NCBI RefSeq assembly: GCF_014649375.1
Contig: NZ_BMSX01000026.1
Coordinates: 1-64,000 of the forward strand
Direction: 5' to 3'
Source of the DNA: Streptomyces aurantiogriseus
Lineage (GTDB): Bacteria > Actinomycetota > Actinomycetes > Streptomycetales > Streptomycetaceae
DNA: 64,000 bases
The first letter of the stretch is position 1. The number at the start of each line of letters is the position of its first letter. Shown here piece after piece: positions 52,862 through 61,083 of this stretch. The notes below the pieces were generated by a model, which saw nothing but the letters and a program-made list of their open reading frames with translations, did not search any database and was not told the origin of the DNA. A program made the translations under genes and the position numbers.

Positions 52862-53607
52862 GCGACCGCCCCACTCCCGTGCTGCGCGCCGAGGGACTGG
52901 TCAAGACCCACCACGGCGAGGGCGCCCCGGCCCATGCCGTGCGCGGGGTCGACCTGTGCGTACGCCCAGGCGAGTTCGTGGCGATCACGGGTCCCTCCGG
53001 CGCCGGGAAGTCGACGCTGCTGCACCTGCTCGGCGGGCTGCAGCGGCCGGACAGCGGCAGCCTCTGGCTGGACGGCGAACGCACGGACGCCTACAGCGAG
53101 GCGCGCTGGGCGGTGGAGCGCAGGAAGCGCATCGGAATCGTCTTCCAGTTCTTCAATCTGGTGTCGAACCTGTCGGTCGCCGACAACGTCGAGCTGCCCG
53201 CGCTGCTCGCCGGGGTGTCCCCCCGGCAGGCCCGCGCCGAGCGGGAGGGGCTGCTGGCCGAGCTGGGGCTCGCGGGCAAGGAGCGCAGCATGCCGGGCGA
53301 GCTGTCCGGCGGTGAGCAGCAGCGGGTCGCGCTGGCCCGGGCCCTGGTCAACCGTCCGCCGCTGCTGCTCGCCGACGAGCCCGCGGGGAGTCTGGACAGC
53401 AGGGGCACCCGCGAGGTGATGCGGCTGCTGTCCCGCTTCCACCAGCGGGGCCAGACCATCGTGCTGGTCACCCATGACGCGCGGCTGGCGAGCGCCGCGG
53501 ACCGGGTGATCAGCTTCTTCGACGGGCGGATAGCCGACGACGCGGCACTGGACGGCAGGCCGTCGCGGGGCACCGGGATATCCGGTGTGCTGGAGCTGAA
53601 GGACTGA
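52858..53607 (+). CDS. ABC transporter ATP-binding protein (MacB/LolD type)
   Basis: The ATPase of a MacB/LolD-type system (249 residues), which works by mechanotransmission rather than by passing the substrate through the membrane. Walker A is GPSGAGKST near residue 45, the signature is ELSGGEQQRVALARAL, Walker B is LLLADEPAGSLD and the switch is in LVTHDARL. GTG 52858 overlaps the padR stop. The FtsX-like permease follows after 53 bases. Many such operons export peptides or sense cell-wall antibiotics. Confidence 0.9.
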   Translation: MSDRPTPVLRAEGLVKTHHGEGAPAHAVRGVDLCVRPGEFVAITGPSGAGKSTLLHLLGGLQRPDSGSLWLDGERTDAYSEARWAVERRKRIGIVFQFFNLVSNLSVADNVELPALLAGVSPRQARAEREGLLAELGLAGKERSMPGELSGGEQQRVALARALVNRPPLLLADEPAGSLDSRGTREVMRLLSRFHQRGQTIVLVTHDARLASAADRVISFFDGRIADDAALDGRPSRGTGISGVLELKD

Positions 53608-53660
53608 CATGCGGGTCCACGACCGTCCCGGCACCCTGTCCGAGCGGAGGGGCTGAAGCC

Positions 53661-55943
53661 GTGCGAGCCACCTTGCGCTGGGCCCACTCCGATCTGCGCA
53701 CACACCGCGGCGAGGCGCTGTTCCTCGTGCTCGCCACGGCCGGCATCGTCGCCTCGCTGCTGCTGGCCACGGCGCTGTTCGGGTACGCCACCAACCCCTG
53801 GCAACGGGTGTTCACCCAGGCGCGCGGCGGCCACGTGTGGATCCACACCGGCCCGACTGCCGCGGCGGACAAGCTCGCCTCGCTCGACGGCGTCGAGTCC
53901 GTCGCGGGCCCCTACCCCACCGCCTCCGCCATCCTGACCTCCCGCGGCGCCCGCGCCTCCGTCGAGCTGCGCGGCACGTCCGAGCGGCCCGCCGTCGGCC
54001 GGCCGCTGCTCACCTCCGGCCACTGGCTGGACCCCGCGACCCCCGACGGCGTGGTGCTGGAGAGCCGCCTCGCCCGCGCCCTGCTGGCCGGGCCCGGCGA
54101 CACGGTCACCGTGCCCGGCACCGCACGGAAGCTGACCGTCGTGGGCGTCGCCGACAGCGCCGAGCCGCGCTACCGGCCGGGCGGGGAGCCCGGGCTGGTC
54201 TGGGCGCTGCCGGCGGCCGTGCCCGGCCCCGGCGGGCAGGTGATCGGGCTGCGCCTGACGGACCCCGACGACACGGACTACGCCGTCCAGCGCGCCGTCA
54301 CCCTGCTGGGCGCCGGCGCGATCGGCGAGGTCTCCACCTGGAAACAGGCGCGCGCCGAGGCCCAGGGCGACAACCGGCTGCTCGGGCAGGTGCTGGGGCT
54401 GTTCGGCCTCGGCGCGCTGGTCGCCGCCGGACTCGCCGTGCACGGGGCGATCGGCACCCGTATCCGGGGCCACCTGCGGGACATCTCCGTCCTGAAGGCC
54501 ATCGGCTTCACACCCGGCCAGGTCGTCCGCGTCTTCCTGCTCCAGCACATCGCCTACGCGCTGCTCGGCGCCGTGGCCGCGGCGGCGCTCACCCAGACGC
54601 TGGGCCGCCGTGTCCCCGGGCGCCTCGGCGACGCCGTCGGTGTCTGGCAGGGGCTGCCGGGGCACACCGTGGCGCTGTTCGCGGTGCCGGTGGGGGCGGT
54701 GCTGTTCATCGGCGCGACCACCGGGCTCGCCGCCTGGCGGGCGGGACGCGTGCCTCCGGTGCCGGTGCCGCGGCCCGCGGCTCCGGCGGGCGGACGGCCT
54801 CCGGGCCTGGCCCGCCGTGCGCTCGGGCTGCGCCTGCCGCCCGCTCTGGTCCTGGGCTGGCACAAGGCCTTCACGCGCCGGCTGCGGTCGCTGGCGACGG
54901 TGGCCCGGCTCGCGCTGCCGCTGCTGCTGATCGTGGTCGCGTTGAGCGCCTGGACGACCATCGACCGCTTCCACAGCCGGCCCGAGCAGACGGGTCTCCC
55001 GACCGCGCTCACCGTCCACGCGGACGCCGGCCTGACCGACCGGGAAACACGCACTGTGCTGGAGCGCGACCCGCAGGTTGCTGCCGCCTACCCGGGCGTG
55101 GAGGTGGCGGCCCTGGTCCCGGGCCAGACGGCCACGATCGCCCTGCGCGGCCTCGGCACCCGCCAGGACCCCTACCCGTACACCCTGGCCGAGGGCCGCC
55201 CCGCGCGCGGCCGTGACGAGGCGGTGGCCGGACAGGGCCTGCTCGATCTGCTGGACGTACGCATCGGCGACTGGGTGCGGATGACCGTGGGCGACCAGCC
55301 GCAGATCCTGCACATCGTGGGCCGCAGCATCGAGCCGGAGAACGCCGGGCGGGTCATCTCCACCTCGCTCGACACCCTCCGCGAGAACGACCCGCGGCTC
55401 GGCCCCACCCTGTACGAGCTGCGGCTGCGCCCCGGCGCCGACCCCGACGTGGTCGCCGCCCGCCTGACCACGGCCGGAAACGGTCACCTGGACGTACAGG
55501 CCGTGACGAACCCGGCCGACGGGCTCTCCGCGCTGCGCGGAGTCGTCGTGGGCCTGATCGTCGTCCTCGCCCTCATCGGACTCATCGAACTGCTGACCGC
55601 CATCGGCGGCACCGTACGCGAGAGCGAACGGGACCTGCTCGCCCTGAAGGCGATCGGCCTGTCCCCACGCCAGATCACCGCGATCACCGTCACCGCCACC
55701 GGCTGCACCGCCCTGGCCGCGGTCCTCACCGGCACGGCCCTGGGCACCCCCCTCGCCCACTGGCTGATCGACGCCCAGAGCAGATCGAGCGGCATCGGCG
55801 CCGGCATCGCCCAAGGCCCGTCCCCCACCTTCCTGCTCCTGTTCGCCACCGCCGCAGTCCTAGGCGCCACCGCCCTCGCCACCGTCCCCGCGACCCGAGC
55901 AGCACGACGCCGACTTGCCGACACGTTGAGTGCGGTGGGGTGA
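53661..55943 (+). CDS. FtsX-like permease (double-module)
   Basis: A 760-residue FtsX-family permease with two modules. One membrane segment near residue 24-45 is followed by a large extracytoplasmic MacB-PCD-like domain (50-235), then three segments to about 360. A second set starts with a segment near 415 and an outer domain (440-615), and ends in three segments, with VFLLQHIAYALLG and LIELLTAIGGTVRESERDLL as FtsX hallmarks. GGAGGGG precedes GTG 53661. It is the partner of the preceding ATPase. The gene is rich in GC and ends at the intergenic repeat array. Confidence 0.88.
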   Translation: MRATLRWAHSDLRTHRGEALFLVLATAGIVASLLLATALFGYATNPWQRVFTQARGGHVWIHTGPTAAADKLASLDGVESVAGPYPTASAILTSRGARASVELRGTSERPAVGRPLLTSGHWLDPATPDGVVLESRLARALLAGPGDTVTVPGTARKLTVVGVADSAEPRYRPGGEPGLVWALPAAVPGPGGQVIGLRLTDPDDTDYAVQRAVTLLGAGAIGEVSTWKQARAEAQGDNRLLGQVLGLFGLGALVAAGLAVHGAIGTRIRGHLRDISVLKAIGFTPGQVVRVFLLQHIAYALLGAVAAAALTQTLGRRVPGRLGDAVGVWQGLPGHTVALFAVPVGAVLFIGATTGLAAWRAGRVPPVPVPRPAAPAGGRPPGLARRALGLRLPPALVLGWHKAFTRRLRSLATVARLALPLLLIVVALSAWTTIDRFHSRPEQTGLPTALTVHADAGLTDRETRTVLERDPQVAAAYPGVEVAALVPGQTATIALRGLGTRQDPYPYTLAEGRPARGRDEAVAGQGLLDLLDVRIGDWVRMTVGDQPQILHIVGRSIEPENAGRVISTSLDTLRENDPRLGPTLYELRLRPGADPDVVAARLTTAGNGHLDVQAVTNPADGLSALRGVVVGLIVVLALIGLIELLTAIGGTVRESERDLLALKAIGLSPRQITAITVTATGCTALAAVLTGTALGTPLAHWLIDAQSRSSGIGAGIAQGPSPTFLLLFATAAVLGATALATVPATRAARRRLADTLSAVG

Positions 55944-55958
55944 GGGCGGGGAGGGTGC

Positions 55959-56160
55959 GGGGCGAAGCCCTCACTGGGGGCGCGGGGGCGAAGTTCTCAG
56001 TGGGGGTGCGGGGGCGAAGTTCTCAGTGGGGGTGCAGGGGGCGAAGCCCCCGCCAGGCTCCGGAGCGAAGCCCCGCCGAGGTTTGGAGCAGGACGCCGGG
56101 GCGGACCCCCGCCGGGGTGCAGGGGGCGAAGCCCTCGCTGGGGTCTGGGGCGGAGCCCCA
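55959..56160. repeat. Tandem array of about 26-bp GC-rich units
   Basis: The core GGGGCGAAG (once GGAGCGAAG, once GGGGCGGAG) recurs at 55959, 55985, 56011, 56038, 56062, 56123 and 56147, with spacings of 24-27 bases where intact and one decayed unit near 56098. The second and third units share AGTTCTCAGTGGGGGTGC. Several units can fold on themselves as GGGGC-GAAG-CCCC. The array fills the space between the convergent FtsX and pgi genes and probably ends transcription from both. Confidence 0.8.
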
Positions 56161-56208
56161 GGCGAGGGCATCCTCTTGGCCTACCGAGACGGGTGGGTGG
56201 GCAAACCC

Positions 56209-57861
56209 TTACTTACGGCCCCGCAGCTCCCGGTACTTGGCGACCAGCGCCCGCGTGGAGGCGTCCAGGCCGGGCACCTCAGCACCTTCCGTCAGCGCGG
56301 GCTCGACCCGCTTGGCGAGGACCTTGCCGAGCTCCACTCCCCACTGGTCGAAGGAGTCGATGTTCCACACCGCGCCCTGGACGAACACCTTGTGCTCGTA
56401 GAGCGCGATCAGCTGGCCGAGCACCGACGGCGTCAGCTCGCTCGCGAGGATCGTGGTCGTGGGGTGGTTGCCCTTGAACGTCTTGTGGGCCACCAGCTCC
56501 TCCGGCACACCCTCGCCGCGCACCTCGTCCGGGGTCTTGCCGAAGGCCAGCGCCTGGGTCTGGGCGAAGAAGTTGGCCATCAGCAGGTCGTGCTGCGCCT
56601 TGAGCTCGTCACTCAGCTCGGCGACCGGCTCGGCGAAGCCGATGAAGTCCGCCGGGATCAGCTTCGTACCCTGGTGGATCAACTGGTAGTACGCGTGCTG
56701 CCCGTTGGTTCCGGGGGTGCCCCAGACGATGGGACCGGTCTGCCAGTCGACCTCCTTGCCGTCCCGGCCGACGTACTTGCCGTTGGACTCCATGTCGAGC
56801 TGCTGGAGGTAGGCGGCGAACTTCGACAGATAGTGGCTGTAGGGCAGGACCGCGTGCGACTGGGCGTCGTGGAAGTTGCCGTACCAGATGCCCAACAGCC
56901 CCAGCAGCAGCGGGACGTTGGCCTCGGCGGGCGCGGTGCGGAAGTGGTCGTCGACGAGGCGGAAGCCGTCGAGCATCTCGCGGAAGCGGTCCGGCCCGAT
57001 GGCGATCATCAGGGAGAGGCCGATCGCCGAGTCGTAGGAGTAGCGCCCACCGACCCAGTCCCAGAACTCGAACATATTGGCCGTGTCGATGCCGAAGTCG
57101 GCGACCTTCTCGGCGTTGGTCGACAACGCGACGAAGTGCTTCGCGACGGCTGCCTGGTCACCGAGCGCGTCCAGCAGCCAGGTGCGGGCCGAGGTGGCGT
57201 TGGTGATGGTCTCGATGGTGGTGAAGGTCTTGGACGCGATGATGAACAGCGTCTCGGCCGGGTCCAGGTCCCGGGTCGCCTCGTGCAGGTCGGCGCCGTC
57301 CACGTTGGAGACGAAGCGGACCGTCAGGTCGCGGTCGGTGTAGCTGCGCAGCACCTCGTAGGCCATGGCCGGGCCGAGGTCGGAGCCGCCGATACCGACG
57401 TTGACGACGTTCTTGATGCGCTTGCCGGTGTGGCCGGTCCAGGCACCGGAGCGGACCCGGTCGGCGAAGTCGGCCATCTTGTCGAGGACGGCGTGCACAC
57501 CGGGGACGACGTTCTCCCCGTCGACCTCGATCACCGCGTCGCGGGAGGCGCGCAGGGCGGTGTGCAGCACCGCGCGGTCCTCGGTGGTGTTGATCTTCTC
57601 GCCGCGGAACATGGCGTCCCGCAGCCCGAAGACGTCGGTGGCGGCGGCCAGCTCGCGCAGCAGCCGCAGCGTCTCGTCGGTGACGAGGTGCTTGGAGTAG
57701 TCGATGTGCAGGTCACCGACCTGCACCGTGTACCCGCTGCCGCGCCCGGGGTCGGCGGCGAACAGCTCGCGCAGCTGCACCTCGCCTAGTTCCTCACGGT
57801 GCTTGGCCAGAGCGGTCCACTCGGGCGTCTGGTTGAGCCTCGTACGGCCGTCTGCGTTCAT
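56209..57861 (-). CDS. pgi: Glucose-6-phosphate isomerase
   Basis: Phosphoglucose isomerase (550 residues), which interconverts glucose-6-phosphate and fructose-6-phosphate and links the pentose phosphate genes with glycolysis. Signature 1 is FWDWVGGRYSYDSAIGLSL near residue 265, and signature 2 is the NIDSFDQWGVELGKVLA region near 500. The phosphate-binding block is VGIGGSDLGPAM. Catalytic Glu and His are in the expected blocks (NGQHAYYQ). It is the last gene of the run from gap, transcribed toward the repeat array. Confidence 0.97.
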   Translation of the reverse strand: MNADGRTRLNQTPEWTALAKHREELGEVQLRELFAADPGRGSGYTVQVGDLHIDYSKHLVTDETLRLLRELAAATDVFGLRDAMFRGEKINTTEDRAVLHTALRASRDAVIEVDGENVVPGVHAVLDKMADFADRVRSGAWTGHTGKRIKNVVNVGIGGSDLGPAMAYEVLRSYTDRDLTVRFVSNVDGADLHEATRDLDPAETLFIIASKTFTTIETITNATSARTWLLDALGDQAAVAKHFVALSTNAEKVADFGIDTANMFEFWDWVGGRYSYDSAIGLSLMIAIGPDRFREMLDGFRLVDDHFRTAPAEANVPLLLGLLGIWYGNFHDAQSHAVLPYSHYLSKFAAYLQQLDMESNGKYVGRDGKEVDWQTGPIVWGTPGTNGQHAYYQLIHQGTKLIPADFIGFAEPVAELSDELKAQHDLLMANFFAQTQALAFGKTPDEVRGEGVPEELVAHKTFKGNHPTTTILASELTPSVLGQLIALYEHKVFVQGAVWNIDSFDQWGVELGKVLAKRVEPALTEGAEVPGLDASTRALVAKYRELRGRK

Positions 57862-57934
57862 GTCGGACCCAGCCCTCTTTCCTCACCTGTCCGTGCTGCG
57901 CACCTTGTCCCGCTGCGGGTCCCAACCTAATTGA

Positions 57935-59203
57935 TCAGCGCGTGACGTGAGCTGTCGTGGGACCGTCCTGCGGTGCAACAACAGGTACGTCCGCCTGGCC
58001 CGCCGGTATCAACGCGGCGACGGCCAAGGCGAACAGCACGGCCGCGCACAGTGCGGGTGCGTTCAGGCCGAAGGCTCCCGCCACGGCTCCGCCGAGCAGG
58101 GCACCGAGCGGGGCGCCGGAGGTGGAGGCCGTACGGAAGGCGGAGGAAATACGGCCCACCATGGCCTCGGGGCTGCGGTGCTGCATCAGCGTGACCTGGT
58201 TGACGTTCCACACCATGTTCATGATGCCGAGCAGCAGCATGCCCGCGAGGAGGGCGCCGAGGTGACGCACGGTGCCCATGAGCAGCAGGGACGCCGTCTG
58301 GACGGTCCCGCCGAGCAGCAGGGCCCGGGCCCGCCCGGTGCGCCGCGCGATCCGTTGGGCGACGAAGCCGCCGGCGAGGCTGCCCACCGCGTACGCCGTC
58401 ATGGCGGCGGCGAACTCGGTGTCGCCGGCGTGCAGCCAGTGCGTCACGTGCAGCACGAGGGTGGCGATCAGGGCACCCATGCCGATGTTGCACAGCAGGG
58501 TGGCCAGGCACACCGGTCTGAGAACCCGGTCGTGCCACAGCGCGCGCAGCCCTTCGCCGATCTCCGCGCGCAGGGTGCTGCCCGCAGGACGCGGCTCCCG
58601 CTCGGGCGGGCGTATCCGCAGGGAGGCCACGAGGGCGGCCGCGAGCAGATAGGTGGCCGCGTCGGCCGCGAACGGCAGGAAGGCGCCGCCGGCGAGCAGC
58701 AGCGGCACGACCGGCCCGGCCAGCAGGCCTCCGGCGAGCTGCTGGCCGGTCATCAGCCGGGCGTTGGCCCTGCCCAGGGCCGCACGGTCCACCAGGGACG
58801 GCAGCAGGGCCGTGGAGGCGTTGTCGAAGAGCGTCTGGAGGGTGGTCAGCAGGAAGGCGAGGGCGAGCAGCAGCGGGATCGAGGCGTGGCCGAGGCCGAC
58901 GGCGAGCGCGAAGCCGGCCACGAGCAGCCCGCGTACGGTGTCCACAGCCCACATCGCGCGCCGCTGGTCCACCCGGTCGGCGACGGCCCCGCCGAGCAGG
59001 CCGAACAGTAGCCAGGGGACGTAGCCGCAGGCGGTCACGGAGGCGATGACCAGGGGCGAGTCGGTGAGCCGGATGGCGAGCAGGGGCAGGGCGGTGGTGC
59101 GCAGGGCGTCCCCGAAGCGCGAGATCACGGCGGCGCTCCACAGCCGCCCGAACCCGCCGCGCCACGCGGGCGCGCCGCCGTCCGCCGTCCCGACCGTCGT
59201 CAC
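57935..59203 (-). CDS. MFS transporter (EntS/DHA3-like)
   Basis: A 422-residue major facilitator with 12 segments. The loop 2-3 motif is GLLGGAVADRVDQRRAMWAVD and the FDNASTALLPSLVDRAALGRANARL segment is typical of the DHA3 group, which includes the enterobactin exporter and macrolide pumps. The GTG at 59203 was chosen because GGAGGGGGAG lies just upstream; the frame itself is open to 59368. It is placed between the RbpA-like gene and pgi, and its substrate is unknown. Confidence 0.82.
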   Translation of the reverse strand: MTTVGTADGGAPAWRGGFGRLWSAAVISRFGDALRTTALPLLAIRLTDSPLVIASVTACGYVPWLLFGLLGGAVADRVDQRRAMWAVDTVRGLLVAGFALAVGLGHASIPLLLALAFLLTTLQTLFDNASTALLPSLVDRAALGRANARLMTGQQLAGGLLAGPVVPLLLAGGAFLPFAADAATYLLAAALVASLRIRPPEREPRPAGSTLRAEIGEGLRALWHDRVLRPVCLATLLCNIGMGALIATLVLHVTHWLHAGDTEFAAAMTAYAVGSLAGGFVAQRIARRTGRARALLLGGTVQTASLLLMGTVRHLGALLAGMLLLGIMNMVWNVNQVTLMQHRSPEAMVGRISSAFRTASTSGAPLGALLGGAVAGAFGLNAPALCAAVLFALAVAALIPAGQADVPVVAPQDGPTTAHVTR

Positions 59204-59371
59204 AACTCCCCCTCCCGGTCCGCCGGTTCGCCGTCGCTTGAAGCACGGCGCACGAGAACCGCTACGAAAACCGTAGAGGGCACCACTGACAATCGGTCCG
59301 ACGGCCGTCGACGCGGACGTGGGAAACAGGTCCGGCCAGGCGCCCGCAGGCACCTGGCCGGACCTCAACTC

Positions 59372-59707
59372 CTAGATTTCGCCCCGCAGTTTGGCGAGCG
59401 CCTCGGCGAGGATCGCCTCGCCGTCCGCGTCGCTGCGCCGCTCCCGCACATAGGCGAGGTGCGTCTTGTAGGGCTCGGTGCGCGGCGGGTCCGGGGGGTT
59501 GTCCCGGTCCTGGCCGGCCGGGAAGCCGCAGCGCGGGCAGTCCCAGGTCTCGGGTACCTGCGCGTCGCTGGCGAAGCTGGGCTGCGTCTCGTGCCCGTTG
59601 GAGCACCAGAAGGAGATGCGCAGACGCGGCGCGGACTCGCCGCGCTCGGCCTCGCCCATCGGCCCCGCCCCGACCCGGCTTCCTCGGATCGCGTTGCCAC
59701 TTGCCAC
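59372..59707 (-). CDS. RNA polymerase-binding protein, RbpA family (RbpB-like paralogue)
   Basis: A 111-residue member of the RbpA family, actinobacterial proteins that bind the sigma factor and RNA polymerase core and stabilise promoter opening. The N-terminal basic arm IRGSRVGAGPMGEAERGES, the zinc-ribbon-like core with WCSNGHETQ and WDCPRCGFPAG, and the sigma-interacting helix HLAYVRERRSDADGEAILAE match the family layout. The sequence differs from the housekeeping RbpA of S. coelicolor as I remember it (which starts MSERALRG), so this looks like the second paralogue. GTG 59707 has GGGAG ahead. Confidence 0.85.
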   Translation of the reverse strand: MASGNAIRGSRVGAGPMGEAERGESAPRLRISFWCSNGHETQPSFASDAQVPETWDCPRCGFPAGQDRDNPPDPPRTEPYKTHLAYVRERRSDADGEAILAEALAKLRGEI

Positions 59708-59917
59708 GGTCGTAACTCCCTGCGTGATGGTGCCGCAAAGCGAGTCGGCGTTTCGCTTCGCTGCGAGCGCCTCAGTCTACGTAAGGCCCAACGCGCGTCC
59801 AGTGATTGGAGTTACAACCCTCACACCTAGACGCAAGCCCCATGATAGGCCGCGCTCAGCTGCGCGTACCGAACATGGGGCCTTACGTACGGAATGTGCG
59901 TTTGTGTGCGTCGCTGA

Positions 59918-60154
59918 TCAGCTGTTCGTCTTCATCAGGAGGCCGAGGACGATGATGCACGCGAACCAGAGCAGACCGATCACGACGGTGATGCGGTCGA
60001 GGTTGCGCTCGGCGACCGAGGAGCCGCCGACGGAGGACTGCATGCCGCCACCGAACATGTCGGAGAGGCCGCCGCCCTTCCCCTTGTGCATCAGCACGAG
60101 CAGCATCAGCAGCAGGCTGAAGACGATCAGGGCGATCGAGAACCCCAAAACCAC
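59918..60154 (-). CDS. secG: SecG preprotein translocase subunit
   Basis: SecG (78 residues), the small subunit of the SecYEG channel. The two membrane segments are residues 4-22 and 56-72, with the HKGKGGGLSDMFGGGMQSS loop and SVAERNLDRITVV in between, the family hallmark. It lies downstream of tpiA (a conserved arrangement in actinobacteria) and after a hairpin that may reduce read-through from the glycolytic genes. Confidence 0.96.
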   Translation of the reverse strand: MVLGFSIALIVFSLLLMLLVLMHKGKGGGLSDMFGGGMQSSVGGSSVAERNLDRITVVIGLLWFACIIVLGLLMKTNS

Positions 60155-60188
60155 GGCTGGACCAACTTCCTCGGATTCGGATGACTAC

Positions 60189-60240
60189 GGGGCCGAAGCT
60201 TTCATCGAAGGGTCACATTCCCCATGACAGCTTCGGCCCC
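60189..60240 (-). terminator. Hairpin between tpiA and secG
   Basis: GGGGCCGAAGCT at 60189-60200 pairs exactly with AGCTTCGGCCCC at 60229-60240 around a 28-base loop. It lies between the tpiA stop and the secG start, with no U-tract. It may attenuate read-through or end the pgk-tpiA transcript. Confidence 0.6.
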
Positions 60241-60285
60241 GCAAGGGTACGACGGATCGCCGCTACGGCATACTCACAGCCCGGC

Positions 60286-61077
60286 TCACTGGTCGCGGAA
60301 GCGCACGATCTTGACGAACTCCTCGGGATCCAGCGAGGCACCGCCGACCAGCGCGCCGTCGATGTCGGCCTGCGCCATGATCTCGGCGACGTTGCCGGAC
60401 TTCACGGAGCCGCCGTACTGGATGCGGACCTTGTCGGCCACGTCCTGGGAGTACAGCTCGGCGAGCTTGCCGCGGATGGCGGCGCAGACCTCCTGGGCGT
60501 CCTCGGCGCCGCAGACCTTGCCGGTACCGATGGCCCACACGGGCTCGTAGGCGATCACGACGGTCTCGGCCTGCTCGGCCGGGAGGTCCTTCAGGCCGCC
60601 CTCGACCTGGGCGAGCGTGTGCGGGACGGCGTTGCCCGCCTCGCGGACCTCCAGCTCCTCGCCGACACACATGATCGGGGTCAGGCCGTGCTTGTAGGCG
60701 GCCTTGACCTTGGCGTTCACCAGCTCGTCGGTCTCGCCGTGGTACTGGCGGCGCTCGGAGTGGCCGATCGCGACGTACGTGCACCGCAGCTTGGCCAGCA
60801 TCGGGCCGGAGATCTCGCCGGTGTAGGCGCCGGTGTCGTGCGCCGAGATGTCCTGGGCGCCGTACTTGATCTTCAGCTTGTCGTGCTCGACCAGGGTCTG
60901 TACGGAGCGCAGGTCGGTGAAGGGCGGCAGGACGGCGACCTCGACGGCCTCGTAGTCCTTGTCGGCCAGGGCGAAGGCGAGCTTCTGGGTGTGGGCGATG
61001 GCCTCGAGGTGGTTGAGGTTCATCTTCCAGTTGCCCGCCATCAGCGGCGTACGGCCAGCAGAATTCGATACAGCCAT
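60286..61077 (-). CDS. tpiA: Triosephosphate isomerase
   Basis: Triosephosphate isomerase (263 residues), which interconverts dihydroxyacetone phosphate and glyceraldehyde-3-phosphate. The catalytic residues are all present: Lys in MAGNWKMNLN, His in IGHSERR and the general-base Glu in AYEPVWAIGTG. The phosphate loop GGSVKSGN follows. GGAGG stands ahead of the ATG, inside the end of pgk, which is only six bases away, so pgk and tpiA are one transcript. Confidence 0.97.
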   Translation of the reverse strand: MAVSNSAGRTPLMAGNWKMNLNHLEAIAHTQKLAFALADKDYEAVEVAVLPPFTDLRSVQTLVEHDKLKIKYGAQDISAHDTGAYTGEISGPMLAKLRCTYVAIGHSERRQYHGETDELVNAKVKAAYKHGLTPIMCVGEELEVREAGNAVPHTLAQVEGGLKDLPAEQAETVVIAYEPVWAIGTGKVCGAEDAQEVCAAIRGKLAELYSQDVADKVRIQYGGSVKSGNVAEIMAQADIDGALVGGASLDPEEFVKIVRFRDQ

Positions 61078-61083
61078 TGAGGG

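Noticed and set aside
55959..56160. CRISPR-like array or short coding gene
   Set aside because: The repeats are direct and abut each other without spacers. Frames through them give only Gly/Lys/Pro-rich text.
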